From the NCBI GenBank assembly GCA_040954595.2, contig CM082584.2, positions 10,788,001 to 10,852,000 of the forward strand: 64,000 nt of DNA, in the 5' to 3' direction. A program made the position numbers and the translations under genes. The number at the start of each line of letters is the position of its first letter. Positions within the stretch are counted from its first letter, which is position 1. This document shows, in pieces, positions 39,049-52,700 of the stretch. The notes below the pieces were generated by a model that saw only the letters and a program-made list of their open reading frames with translations, did not search any database and was not told the DNA's origin. Source of the DNA: Balanoglossus misakiensis (lineage: Eukaryota; Hemichordata).

Positions 39049-40624
39049 ATGATTCAGTCGAGACTGAAACGACTCACTGTTATACAGTTGTTCGGTTGCC
39101 TGATCGCAACAACTGTCGTAACTGTGATTTATTCAGGATATACTGGTGAGTTTCGTGAAATGGCTCGCCCAGGGGGACACTCGTCCTTAGAGATTTGAAT
39201 GACCATGAAGAAATACTGACATCCTACTACACTCAAACAAACAGTTCATCTGGCTCAGTAAAAAACACGTTTAGGGCCAAATCTTATATCTTCAGACTTG
39301 CGTTTTTAATCAAAATCGACGACGCATTTGGTATACAGTTGCATGCTTCTTTATAGGCGTGTTCACCTTATGACAAATATTCTTCAATTTAAACAATATC
39401 GTATTTTTGACAACCCAGCCAAGAAACAATGTTTTGGGCTTATATTATCCGCTTTGGGGTATAAACGCGCTCTTTTAGCACGCATTTGAATGCACAATCT
39501 CTTTTTTGGCAGCTGACCTTCGCCATGAACAGCAGCAAGCAGACAAAAGGGAACATTCACAGGGAACAACTACCGAGCCATGGCAGCAGACATTTGAATC
39601 TGGTGTGAACGACAAAACGGTAAGTAAGGTATTGATATTATCGAGTATTGAAACACGTACCAGGTGTTTAAAGCACAGTCCCTCAAGAAAGAAGGTCTTT
39701 CTTGAGGGACTGTGGATTTACATATGGTCATATATGATGAAACTGGCCATTTTTATGTTTCATATATATACGGGTTCAACCTTTTCCCCCAAATTGACGC
39801 TGCTCTTCTGAATTTCGGCCTATTCTTTTTCACAGCAAGAGATGGAAACCATTTTCAGAGAGCGAAGTGAGCGCATTGAGAGAATATGCAAGAAATATCC
39901 GGAGGTCTTCAATGGAACACCACGTCACATAGACCTTCTCATAGACGACGCACACCGCATTCTCTACTGTCCAGTTGCAAAGGTCGCAAGCTCAAGCTGG
40001 AGACGAGTGTTTCTTATTCTCGGAAAGGTCTTCCCAAATATTTCAATGATCCGACACGTCCACAAACAGAAGTATCCAAACTTGGGTTCATATGAACCAC
40101 GCGAAAGGTCTTACCGATTGCACAACTACACAAAGTTTATGTTTGCTCGACATCCGTTTTCGCGGCTATTATCAGCCTACAGAGACAAAATCGTAAACAA
40201 ACATAATTTTTTACTTGAAGTAACTAAATTACTGGGCTATAACACATCAGACGCACATCGGAACATAACATTCGGCGACTTTGTGGAATATCTGCTCAGG
40301 AAGGACACGACAGCGTACAACGTACACTGGGGGCTCGTCTACGGCCGATGTCACCCTTGTTTCATAAAGTACGACATTGTTGGAAAGTACGAAACCTTGA
40401 GTGAAGATTCAAACTACATAATCTCAAGAATAAATGCCAGTGGCATTGAACAGCTTCCGAATATAGTCCCACACCGGACCAATAGCTCCTCGCTTGCCGC
40501 AAGTCAAGACTACTTCAACAAACTGACGCCGGAACAAATCAACGGACTGTACAAGAAGTACCAACTTGATTTTGAGCTCTTTGGTTATGAAATTTCTGAC
40601 TTCGTTCCAGTGAATCAAAGTTAG
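39049..40624 (+). CDS. Carbohydrate sulfotransferase, CHST8-14/HNK-1 type (array copy 3, divergent)
   Basis: Exons 39049-39145, 39513-39619 and 39836-40624 give 330 residues, with the same intron phases (1, then 0) as copies 1 and 2. The anchor is VIQLFGCLIATTVVTVIYSG. The stalk is much shorter (35 residues) and unrelated in sequence. The catalytic exon keeps the 3'-phosphate site FARHPFSRLLSAYRDK and the CHPCFIKYDIVGKYETL block. The PAPS loop reads CPVAKVASSSWRRVF, so Ala replaces the usual Pro before the key Lys. It is an older paralogue that may have a different acceptor preference, though this is not shown. AATAAA is at 40877-40882. Confidence 0.88.
39674..39714. repeat. Perfect 19-bp inverted repeat with 3-base loop
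   Basis: CACAGTCCCTCAAGAAAGA and its exact complement are separated by AGG in intron 2 of sulfotransferase copy 3. Transcribed, it would form a very stable hairpin. It is too short for a normal miRNA precursor and has no mismatches, so a small foldback insertion is more likely. Confidence 0.8.
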
Positions 40625-42202
40625 TTTCCCGTCTATGGTCAGGCCCAGAAAACAAACGAACTCAAAAATACAATCATGTGGTCTACGTGCATAAATTAGA
40701 ATGCAACCAAAAACAACAAGAATTCTGAACACCAGGTGTGCTTCGATGTATTTTATAGATATTTGATGTTTGGTGCTATGAATGGTCTTTAAGATGCTCC
40801 TACCATTCTTGTTTTCGTCTTACACACTCCATGTATCGACCAATACTTCTCAAAGGAGAGGACGTTGAACACACTGAATAAAGAAATACTTTATTTGGAC
40901 AGCAGCATGCATTGACCAATTGCGTACATTGATTACTTGGATACTCCGTATTTGCATATTGGTACCCTCCAACACCTGGTTTGTTGGCCACTGCACCTGT
41001 GTCAGTAACCAACGCTGGACTCGCTTGCTCTTAAAAAATTATTACAAAATGTTAAAAGTGCCAGCTATAAATCGGATTACATGTTGATTTCAACACCTCA
41101 TAACTGGATAATTCACAGGCACAAACTGGCAATGTAGTCACGTTCACCTCCAGATCTGCACTCACATTCATTTATGAAGCCTTTATACAAAACTCAATCA
41201 CTGAACAGTTGGTTCCTTGTTTTTCTTCCAGAAAGTTAATACTATCAACAAGTTAATAATTAACTGCTGGAAGAAGTCATGTTGGAAGAAATTACACAAA
41301 ATATTAGTCTTATTGGAGCATATTATTATACAAACTGATATGCTATGGCACATTTTACTTGATCAAAGTATAAACGAAATTGGATCTGAAAGATCTGCAT
41401 TTAAACCACAGTCCCTCCACACTGAACACATACAAATTGATCCCTGGCAGCCATATTGGATCATGATATCCCTGGCAGCCATATTGGATCATGATATCCC
41501 TGGCAGCCATATTGGATCGTGACACAAATTGAACATTAATAGCATAGAACATTGTCTTTGTGCTAACACATTTTGACATGCATGTCTAGGTCATGCTAAA
41601 CTATCGACATTCCAAGTTCAACCAAACTGGTCAGACATGTCAGAGAAACAGTTCTGGGGAAAAAATGTCAAAATGGCTGCCTGGCAGCCATATTGGTAAT
41701 TTGCATGACAACACAAACGGACATGCATATTCATGTCAGAGTACACTGGGTCTCTACTTTGAACAAACCTGAACTGGTTCATGCATTGTCGCCTGGTTGC
41801 CACCAATTTGACATGCATAATATTACCCAAAGTGCATAGTCCTTGTGCCAAGACTATCTACAAAGGACTTATGTAATTTTCTTCAAAGCTACTGATATTT
41901 ATTTCAAATACAATTGTACACTTGAACAACACCCATTCACTACAGGTCCACTGCAAATGTTACATCTATTGCACTGTGAGTCTAACGTAGCATCTGTCTC
42001 TAGCATGGATCTTGCGACTTCTGAAATATTTTATGTCATATTATACTTTGTATGAATCATACAAATTAATTTATCACAAGTACAAAAATATTATTGCTGA
42101 CCATGTTCAAAATTTAAAAGATGATTTATTCTTGATTTCTGTGAAACTGTGCACTGTTCAGGTGACGTCCCAGTCCATGTAGAGCCAGTCGTCGCCATCT
42201 AG
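40625..42202. other. Intergenic region between sulfotransferase copy 3 and a ZYG11-like gene
   Basis: The two genes converge here. It contains the copy 3 polyadenylation signal, the 28-bp tandem repeat at 41441-41524, and a reverse AATAAA at 42125-42130 for the ZYG11-like gene. I see no exon. Confidence 0.5.
41441..41524. repeat. Three tandem copies of a 28-bp unit
   Basis: The unit begins ATCCCTGGCAGCCATATTGG and has no spacers; the third copy has changes at its end. A further fragment, CTGGCAGCCATATTGG, occurs at about 41681 as part of a short palindrome. Confidence 0.9.
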
Positions 42203-45200
42203 TCACGCGGCTTGTTGAGGGGGTTCACATTTTTCCAGCAGTTCCAACACCTTGGCAACTGTCTCCCTCACTTTGGAATCCGTGGACGGGTCACTCAGGA
42301 GGGACTTCAACAAAGGCAGGCCGCCGTCTGACAGCAGCAACGGGCAGTACCGGTCTGGTGGGAGAGAATATTACCCCCAAATTAATACAGTCATTCGTTG
42401 TAAACCTAGCTTGTTTGTTAGCAGTGCACTTTCAACTTGGAACCTTTCACAAGGACATGAACTTGGAGATGGTGACGATGTTAAGGAGATGATCAATGTC
42501 ATTTGCTTAAATTTATCTGGTCTATTTATGAAGACTTGGGACTTTTGAGGAGTGGTTTTGGATTTAGAGGAGTTTCTGGGGGTTCCCCAGACAATGTGAA
42601 CCCTGGCAAAGGGCAAAGAACATTTTCATTTCAGAGCTACCCTCTTATGTATGAAAAAAGAACACTGACATTATTAGGGGTTCCATATGCAGCATATGAG
42701 TACGAGTGGAAAATTCTTTTGTTTGCAATCACGGAATGGCGGACAAAGTGGAGAAAAAAGGAATCACTCACCATGAATTGTACAAACGTACAACATGGCC
42801 CAGACGGCCCACAGTTGAGCAGCTGGTGTGTCAGCACACTTCAAAAGTGGGAAAAACGGATGAAACGACCGGTAGGCAACAACGGTGCTATCAGGAAGTG
42901 TCCAACCGTTCACTGTGTTATACTGCATTGTGGGTGAAACATTGACAAAATGGTCACAAATTGTAGGTCGATGATGTAAAAAATAAATATCGACTAGGAC
43001 AACATGATTTTTCTTGATTTGCCATCCAAAGAAAAATACTTTTCACCTATCGAAGATGACTTCAAGGTCAAGAAAAAGTTTCATCATTCGAACTGACGGA
43101 TAGACTCATGCTAACATACACACATGCATTTCCAGACTTTTGTGAACCTACCAAGCGATTAACAAGGTCCAATCGAAGTTCTTGTGCCAGTGGCCATGAC
43201 GCGATTCCATCACTGACGATATGAGCCACCACGCCGGCAGCAAAGTAACCAACTTCAATCTTGGTGCTTTCAAGCAAACGACTGAAAGAAAATATTCCAT
43301 TGATATTTATTACGATATTGCATCAAATGACAATAGACTAAGCTATTGTTAGTCTATTCATAAGCCAAGTTAAATCCCACATTCAAAACCTAATGACCGC
43401 ATCCAAAATATCAGAACTGTGAAATAAAAACCCAGTGAAAGTTTATGCTTTTACAGGGAACACCAATAGCTTATAAATGTGATACATACAAAATAGGTAT
43501 ATCACCACTGAGATATTGTGAAATACCCATGATATCCCATGGTCTTAGTTTCTATAAGTCACAGGCTTCTCCCATCCCTGTTATATCTGATCCTACCCCC
43601 CACATTTAAGTTTGGGGGAGTTGGTATTTCAAACTTGACCCCTGTGACTGAGAAAGTCAGTAAGAATTTGATTAAATTGTTTCACATGGTCTGAAAGTCG
43701 GCATGCAGCTGTTAATCATAGTGAAACTTTGGGTTCAAGTTGGTGCTATTAATTTCAACAAAGTGGCCTTGACAGAAACTTGAAGTCTGTGATGCTCAAC
43801 TATTTTGAGATGTGCAGTATTATTCACCACAAACCACACTGAGAGGCGATCAACTTACTTGAGATGATGGATGAAGTCTTCCTTCACAAGCCGGGCTGTT
43901 CGCAGATTCTTCACTTCAGCGACATTGTTCTGAAACCAAACCCCGCCAGGGAGCCACAGAGTGAAATAAATCATTCGACACCAAAGACTCACTGGCATTC
44001 ACAACAGCTGAGCACTGATCGTCAAAGCGTCTGGTGTTAAACTCATTCAAAAAAACAAGCACACGCTAAGCAGTTTGTAATTTTTTCTTTATCACACTTG
44101 ACCCTGTGGGTTTTCTCGAGCCATGATAACCTTGAAGGCGTTTGACTGTAGGTCATCTTGCAACATGCTGTGCCAAAATGGCTGCTTTATCTAGCACTGG
44201 CTCTGAATTATCATTTTAACAGCATCACAAATATTCCTCCAAACACACACTCAAAACTGAAGCTTTATCAGGGGACGCTGACTTACCATGAGACCCAACA
44301 CTTTGGTCTGCAGGTTATCTTCATCAGGAAATGTCTGCAAGTAAATCACAAAGGATTTCAGAATTTACTTGTCATCTTATACATTGGGTATTTTAGTTGT
44401 CAATACATAGAGTGTCCGTCACTTAACCCTATGTGTATCAGCAAACTTGCCACATGGCTCAAACCATACCTCCAACATCTGCAGGAATATTTCCAATCCC
44501 TGCTCTTCCAGGAAGATAGAACAACTGCTTGGGCATTCATCCGTCAAATTCCACAAAGCGCTCAGTGTAAATTTCAGTGAATAGTCCACCTGTCTGGCCT
44601 CGATTTTCTCTTTGACTATCTGCAGCAATTTCTGTTGAACACAAAACAAGGCAAACAGATACAAGTCGTTCGCAACCTCTATTTGACAAAACTTATTTTT
44701 GCCACATCAATGATAAGTAAATGAGAGGAGTACATGCAGAGTACATTTAAAATTCCCAAATATCGGTAAATTCTACATTTTTATAATAATGATAATGATC
44801 ATAATAATAATGCTTTATTCCCAATTGAATGATATTTCATATGTGAGAAAAGGAAGAAAATGTACAAACAAACAAACAAACACAGGTTTTGGAAAACGAG
44901 AGTGGCAAACATCTGGTAAGCAACTAATCAAAACCACCTCTTTCTACCTGTCATAGTTCCGGGCTTTTATCTTTTCAGAGAAGAACACATCTGGTGGACA
45001 AGCCTGCGTGATTTTGCACAATTTGGAGAAGAACACGATTCCTCTAACTAATCCATGGGTCACAGAACTTGATAAGAATTGCATTACGCACGCCAGTGTA
45101 GATTCACACCTGTTCATTAACTGATTCAAAGGGCGGGCTAGATAGCCGACGTGGCATGTCAAATTCACCATAATAAAATCTTGAATACAGAAGTGTCTGT

Positions 45201-47632
45201 TATAGCCTCTCTTCATTAGATCAGTAGAGGGCGATAATGCATGCTTCCTAACATTTCAGCCATGAAATCTGAGTGACGATTTTTGGTCCCTTATTGATCC
45301 ACATCAAGCAAGGTTGTAAACGTACCCTGATATTGGCCTGTGATGCCAGTACCTCAATGTCCTCCGAGACAATTTTCAATGCAGCTTCGGACAATATGAA
45401 AACCGCCATGGTTCTCATGGGCGAGTCGTCAAACGTATGCAAACACTGCATGGATAGCTGAGCTGTCTTTACTCGGTCAAATTGCTGATGAAAAAATAAA
45501 ACAGAAGTTCTTTTCATTGGTGCAGAAGAAAGTAGCATGTCGTGAGTACTACACCAAGTATTTAACAGTTTTGGCGTTGTGGTTTGATTCTACTGCAAGA
45601 GTGGACATGAAATCACTCACCGCATCTCTCAACACAGTGTCGTTGTACAGGATAAGCAGACAGTTCTTCTGCAGCTGTTGGGTGAAAACAGTTACAGTTG
45701 TTGTACATTATAAACAGGCCAGGTCATTTCATTGATTTGCAGACGTGCTTGCTGTGTGAACAACTAACTATGCTACCACATGGCCTGTTGCCCACACAGG
45801 CAACAGTTCCAAAGAATGTTGCCTAGGAATCATATGTATGCCATTAAACTTACTTGCTGGCTGTACGGGAATGTTTGCATGGCAGCTAGAGTGAGCTGAA
45901 CCAACTCACTGAGTATAGATATATGCATTTGGTTGGACAGGTGACCTCTGGCCATGTTGAACATTGTTGCACTGTGGAAGGAAAAATACGAGTTATAAGA
46001 TGCAGATGGTGATAACTTGGAGGTAGGAGAAGGATGAAAGGGGAACACAGATGGGGAGGGAGGGAGGGAGGGAGGGAGAGAGTAAGGATAGAGAGGGGAG
46101 GGTGTCTGTAATGACAGCTCAGTGACTAATCCGCAAAAAATGATTTATCATCACACTTTACCTGCCAGCCATCTGTATTCCAAGATGAGACGGGAAGTTT
46201 CTCAAAGTGCCAAATATGGCCTGCAACAAGAGTCAGAATATTAATAGTTTACTTAGTGTTTTGAAGTCATGTACATTCAAGTGGGTATAAAACCCTTTTG
46301 ACCACATGAGGGCGCTATGCACATAGTGGTACAATGGGGTGACAGTCTTTCATCTATGGAGCCTTTTAATCTGAACAATGTAAATGGATGTGCTTACTTT
46401 CAGCATGTCGTGTGGAATTTCTTCAACGCCTTGTGTGAAGTTGAAGAGACTGAAGAGGGCCTTGTGTGAATAGTTAGCCCTGGTGCTGTACCGTGTTAGG
46501 GATTCACGTAGTTGGGGTAGAGTTGCATCGCCTGTGATCTGCGCCAGAATACAGAAAGTTAATCAATGTAGTTTCTCAGCCAACTGGTACTGTACACAAG
46601 GTTTTGTAAAAATCATAACCTTCAGGTGGCCTGACTCACCTTAAGATCTGATCTGTATTCTGTGTTATCTTCATCAGCTAGGTAGTCCACTTGGCATAAG
46701 GAGGTAAGCATCAATCCTAGGAAGTTCAAGTGATGATGGGAGTCTAGAAAGGCTTTCAAAATGGCCTCTTCCACACACTCCCATCCGGACAGATCAAGAG
46801 ATGTGATTTTGGGGATGAAGGATGGCATTTCAAGGAGACTGTTCACTCGCTTTTTCAGCAGGGGGTCGTTGATGGTGCGAGCGGTGTCGTTATTGGCCCG
46901 CCTGGAGATGTCCAGGTGTCTGAGTTGTGTCATGGCCGCCAAGTGATTGAAGGTCTCGAAGGACACTTTGATATCGGCCATTGTCAGCGATTTCAACCTC
47001 TCTCTGCAGTGTTCGAGCGATCCGATGCTGTCCACGTGCGTGTGGGAGATGTCCAAACTCTCCAGAACGGGCAGCTTGCTGACCAACACGTCCAGCACGC
47101 TGCTGTCCACCTCCGTCTTGCTGATGTTCAGGTGCACCAGCGACTGCAAACTGCACCACAGCTGCGACACGTGCTCCGGTTCGCGGAAATTCGTGAAGGG
47201 GTTCACCCCGCAGCAGTTCAGCGCCTGCAAGTTCGACACAGTCCACTCCCCGAGCGCTTCCAGGACGTTATTCCCGCTGATTGTTCGCATGATCCCGGAT
47301 ACGTCTAGGTCGATCAGCTTGTGCTTCTTCAGGTAGTACAGGCCAAGTGGTGTTATCTGGGCGTTTTTCAGGCACACTCTCCGCAGACTGGTCTTCTTGG
47401 GGTCAGCAAAGAGACTAAGAGAAACATCATCCACTTGTTTCCTCTCCACTAGATTTTTCAGGAGGCCGTCAGCCAGGTCAGGATGGAGCGAGAAATCCGG
47501 GTGTTTGAAGTGCAACTGGGCATGTACCCCATTGTTGTCTACTGTCACTTTCTCACACAGTTCATGTAAATTATCAGTGATGAAGTCAAGGCAAAGGCCT
47601 TGAAGTCGTGCTGGGGAAGCTCTTGACAACAT
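42203..47632 (-). CDS. ZYG11-family CUL2 ubiquitin-ligase substrate receptor (copy A)
   Basis: Minus-strand exons 46640-47632, 46398-46538, 46162-46220, 45854-45971, 45621-45674, 45326-45484, 44470-44631, 44287-44334, 43859-43929, 43152-43281, 42772-42922 and 42203-42354 give 745 residues, about the length of human ZYG11B. The N-terminus (LQGLCLDFITDNLHELC) fits a VHL/BC-box for elongin C and CUL2. Leucine-rich repeats follow to about residue 325, with segments such as LDISHTHVDSI. ARM-like repeats fill the rest. SALWNLTDE (W535, N536, D539) and NNVAEV match the glycine N-degron pocket described for ZYG11B and ZER1. Predicted role: a CRL2 receptor that removes proteins with exposed N-terminal glycine. 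The ATG follows a spliced 5' untranslated exon. Best seen as the ZYG11B-like member. Confidence 0.93.
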
Positions 47633-49707
47633 CTTGAAGACAGTGGTGGTGTATTGGTAACCTGAAAAAAGAGTTTGAGAAATGCGGCATCATGTATTTC
47701 ATCATATCAAATCAATTTTATATACATGAAATATCAGTCCTGTCTTGACATGTGAAGATCTAGCTGTGGTATAACGCAGCTGTACCGTTGGGGGGGGGGG
47801 GTGCGTTACCAAAGCTAGTGAAGATTGAGATTATTTTTCTGGGCCTGGTAATTATATCATACTATAGCATGCATCTTGACATTACGCAAGACACCACACG
47901 GAGCAGAACTGTTTCATCACAACTTGGGGGGGGGGGGGGGGGGGCACCGAAAACAACTTGTGTAAGATGGACACGGGGGGGGGGGGGGGCATACGTCTTC
48001 TTGAAATCCTTTGCAGTCTTCACATCCGGGTTTGGCAATATATATAGGGCACAGCATGCACGAAACTATTATTATGTAGTTTGTGACTTCACAACAGTAG
48101 TCACTATTAAAAAACAGCTCAATTAATGCACTGGAGTAACTCCAGATTATTGGGGTTAAGTAAATTTTATTGGAATGTTTCATAATATGCAAACTACTAT
48201 TTCTATGATAACACTAACAGTAACACTAAGTGTAGTAACGATCGTAATAACACCACCTAACTTGAATAGCTATTAAAAATATCGGATAAAACGTTTTCCC
48301 AGACTACATTGATAGTGTATAGTTTACCTTTCGCTGAAATATATTACAGATATGCTTGTGTTATGGCTCTTGCCGTTGAAGTTCATGAAGGGTCACCATC
48401 CATCTCCTCAGCACTGCTGGTAGACTGCCATCTTGGTATGTTGGTCACTAACGCTAGGGGGCGCTCGTTATGTGTGACGCGCAGTCAAAGGAATACACAC
48501 ATACCAGTAAATTGTGATGTTGGAAAAAAAAGTTTCAATTGGTTTTATTCAACTTTGGTATGGTACATACACTAGACCTTAATGAACTGGCATGTTAACC
48601 ACACTCTTGCCAACCCATCCGACCCAGCCACTGCCAATTTTGCATGTTAGGGTTAGCACACTTCATTGGGGTTCGACCAGTCGCACTGGTTGAACACTCT
48701 TGCATTTAAACCCAAATATTGGCCGTGCAGTCAAAGTTTGGCCTTTTTGAGTCAAGTTTCACTTTACTGAGAATGTTACTCTTGCAAAAAATCTCAAAGG
48801 AAGGTTTCTGCTGGCCTTGTCTGTAAATGAAAGAACCACTGTGATTTTCAAAGATAACCGGGGCTGTACTCCTCCCGCGACTTTTAAGAGGTACAAAGAC
48901 TGATCTTTTGACAATATTTCAAATTTGTCTCATTCACATTAAAAGTACCCCTGATCATCGAGAATTCAACATGTTTTGGTCAGCATAAAAAAACATTTAC
49001 TGTGAAAACACAAATAGTGAAAATACCACCAATTGTTTTCTTGGAAATTGGAAAAAAAAACTAAGTCGTATGATTTTGCTAACATGTACTACTGTTATTT
49101 ACTTTTGAGGAACAATTCTATTATTGTATCAAATATTGAAGAAAACTGTTACATGATAAATTACAAGTAAAAGTTGATGTTCATGGGAGAAGCATCTTTG
49201 TGTTATGGCTCTTGCCTCTTTTCTCTGTGTGTAATGTGGGTTTGATTGAATCTAAAATATGATTGATGAGTATAAAAAGACATAAAGCAGCTATCACTGT
49301 ATGAACTTACATCCCAAAAATTTAATTACGTGTCAAAATCAGGATGCTCGTTTTTGGCCAAGATTCCGTGTTGTACAAGTAACTTTTTCTACAGACCGAT
49401 GCAAAGAAATTTGCACAAAATAGTCAAAAACTTGGACTCCAGGTGCCTAAAACGCTTGTTTATTGTAGAATACCACAAGTTATAAAAAGTTGGGATCGAG
49501 AAGTTGTGAAGGGAGTCAGGAATATCAACTGGAGGGTGGAAAAAAAGAGATTCTTTCAGAGGTGGGGTTAGAAGAGATTACAATGCAATGGCAATGACAT
49601 TTTTTCGAGCAGATTCTTTTCTTCAATCTCTGTGTTTTCACACTGCCAGATTTGAGTTATATTGGAAAATAAGCATTACACATACTCTAGATAAGAAGGC
49701 TAGCTAG
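47633..49707. other. Upstream region of ZYG11-like copy A and 3' flank of RAD23
   Basis: G-runs occur at about 47790, 47927 and 47975. A GCGCCCCC-rich spot with AAGATGGC on the minus strand near 48430 may mark the copy A transcription start. A reverse AATAAA at 49459-49464 could end the RAD23 transcript. No coding exon is seen. Confidence 0.4.
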
Positions 49708-52700
49708 CTAATCATCATCAAACCCTCCCCCTAACAGGAAATTTGCTGCTAAATTCTCGTTCTTTTCACATGCAAAATAAGCTTGAATAACTAGTCCCTC
49801 TGGAAATCCCAGCGCTTTCAACTGTAAGAGAAAAGAAAATAAATAAATAAATACGTAAACAAATTTTTTTTTATGTGTTTTAAAACAGGTTTTCCAAGAA
49901 AATCTTTTGACAAATTCATAGGTTTCTTTCTACTCACTCTCTCAATTGCTTCTTTTTCTTGTTGTGTGACTTGTATGTAACTTGTTCCGGGACCACCGCT
50001 ACCACCACCTGGACCACCGGCGGTTAAGCCCTGACCACCGGGTAGCACGGCTGGACCACCACTCTGTTCTGAACCCGTGCTGCCTGCGTTGGGATCGTTG
50101 ATCATGCCGATAAACCGTTCCTGGTTTTGACTGATCAACTGGAAAACATCACAAGAATCAAAATATTACTGTTATAATGTCATCAACCGAAAGCATGAAA
50201 TTGCATATTGCTATCACACTGCACTCTCCATTTTATTTGTCCCACGAACAGTTGCTGAGTGATGTGTTCATACCAGTGGCAACCTGTGATGTAAGCTTAC
50301 CTGTAAGAGTTGTGGATTGGATTGACCTAACTGTTGTAATAACGCTGGCAATAACTGTGGGTTTCTCTGAAGGGCTTGCCTCATCTGTAGAAACTGGGGT
50401 TGCTGTTGGAGGAAGGCTAGCGGATCTTCACCTGGTTAAGAACACGGAGAATAGAAACATTAACCCTTTCACCATCATGGTTTGGTCCAAATCCATTGTT
50501 TTCCATGGTATAGCTGGACCTCAAGACATCAAAGCGGGGTTGAAGGGGTAAAGACCACCTCTCAAACTGGTGTACATGAATACACGTACCCTGGGGGTAC
50601 AGGTCAGGACTGACTGAGCAAATTTTGACCAATATTGGCCACTGGTGGATGGTGTCCAAATTTTTGGCCATCCACCTGGACCTGGCTGTTCACCTGCTGA
50701 TACTGGTGGTGTTGTTGCTGTTGGCGATGTCGCTGTCGTGGCAGACGGTGCTGCAGTGGTGGTGGTACCGGGCGATGCAGTAACAGCTTGGGCAGGAGCC
50801 GACGGCTGTTGTGGTTGTGGGGAGACTGGTTCTTGTTGTCCACCGACTTCCATTTCAGCTACCGCACTTTCCGGGATGCCCTAAAAAATGAAAGGTCAAG
50901 TGTATCATTTTACTGTCAAAGATCACGTGATTTTCATTCCACCTTGCCTGGTGGTAACAATCAAATTCACAGGCAAAATAAATTCAGCTGTATGGAAGAA
51001 GAACACCGACTTACACTGAGTAAATAATCTACAGCCCTGTCAGGGTTATTAAAAGCGGCTCGAAGTGCACGCACAACTGGATCTCTGCCATAGCCCATAC
51101 TCATCAGCTCTGTAACTACACTCTCGTACGCAGCTCCAGTAAGTAACGTCGACTCGGCTGCGGACAACGTAGATCCACTTGCTGCTGTTGTGGCTGTGGT
51201 GGTGGAGGTGGTTGTCGTGCTAGATTCTGTGCTTGCTTCAGTACTGTTGAATCCAAAGACAAAATGTTTTCATCGGTGAAATTTGATAAAACTTTAATCA
51301 AATCAACAGTTAATAAAAGTACAAATTTTTCTCTTCATAAATCACCTGGTTGTCTTGGCTTCTTTTTCTTCCTCTTTCTTTTCCTCTTCTTTTTCCTTTT
51401 CTTCTTTCTTCACCTCTTCCTTCTTTTCTTCTTTCGGTTTGTCTACAGTAGTTTGAGGAGTGGGAGCAGGGGCCGGCGTTTCTGCAGGTTTACTTTCAGC
51501 TGGTGGTTCTGTCTTTGGCGCCGCCTTTGGCTGTGATCAAATGGATTAATTAACATCAGGAACAGAAATGGGAAATATAGTAAAACTCATAAATTTCGTT
51601 GGCAACTTGATCACACACATGGTATACTTATTGAAGGATTAGTGTATTATTATATATAATTCCCCCGTATTTCGAACGAGTGTGCCTGCGTCGCGGACGA
51701 GTGATTCCCCGTATAGCGGCCGTATCCCTCCGAGCCACAGGCGAGGAGGGATACAGCTATACGGGGAATCACGAGTTCGCGACGCAGGTACACGAGTGAG
51801 GAATACGGGGGAATTATATGTTTATCACATACATAGATCCGCTTATTTTGATTTTCAAATAAATCTCTTTTTGGTTGCGATAAAATTTGGAACTATTTTG
51901 CGCAAAATTGAAGATCGATGTTATGCGGTCTATCTGTCAGGTGACTCAGGTCACGACCTGGACGATTCTGGTTTTGGCGATGACCCGTCTGTCGTACATC
52001 AGCTGTCGTACATCGTCCGTCAAGGTTTCACTGGAGCAGGAAACCTTTCTTATGCCTTTTGCTTTATGACTGGACCGTTTTGCTCTAATCGTCGCATCAA
52101 TTTTTTTGCGAATACTCAAATTTGTACCTGTCGCTCGTTCGACAACGCGACAACATTGGCTCAGCACTGACGACCTCGCGACAGTTTTGGTGCCGGTTGG
52201 TGCGATAAAAATGTACACAGGTAAAACTAATCGTCGATCGTCCATATTTACACATGCGAAACATTTTATTTATCTTTGCTTATTTTTTAATATCGAAATA
52301 AAACCAACAATTGCACTGAATTTTGTCGCCCTAAGAGGACTTTGTTTACAAGTTTAAAATAGTTCCGTTTGGTGACGTCAGAGGGATGGGTATTACAATA
52401 ACGCTTGGTGCAAATTTACCTACGTCTGACGTCATACTATGGTATATGCGGAGCTATGTATGTGATAATAACCTATACAACAATTATCGTCTGTACAGAA
52501 TACCAACCTTTGTAATCATAACCACTACAAAACTGTCTTCACTAATATTATATTCACTTATAACTTTGTCATCTGCCAATATTTTTCCTGCAAGGAGAAA
52601 CAGGGTCAAATTATCACTTCAGGTGCACACTAGTCTCCTCAGTACAACTTTTCAAACCATCCCACCAACAACAATGCACTGGATGAATAGCAAATATATA

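Noticed and set aside
41441-41524. Possible CRISPR-like repeat array
   Set aside because: The copies are directly adjacent without spacers and the window is eukaryotic.
42503-42945. Plus-strand open frames of 144 and 79 codons
   Set aside because: They lie antisense to the penultimate ZYG11-like exon (42772-42922), which has clear family identity.
46890-47336. Several open frames antisense or out of frame within the large ZYG11-like exon
   Set aside because: Shadow frames of a G+C-rich coding exon with clear ZYG11 homology on the minus strand.
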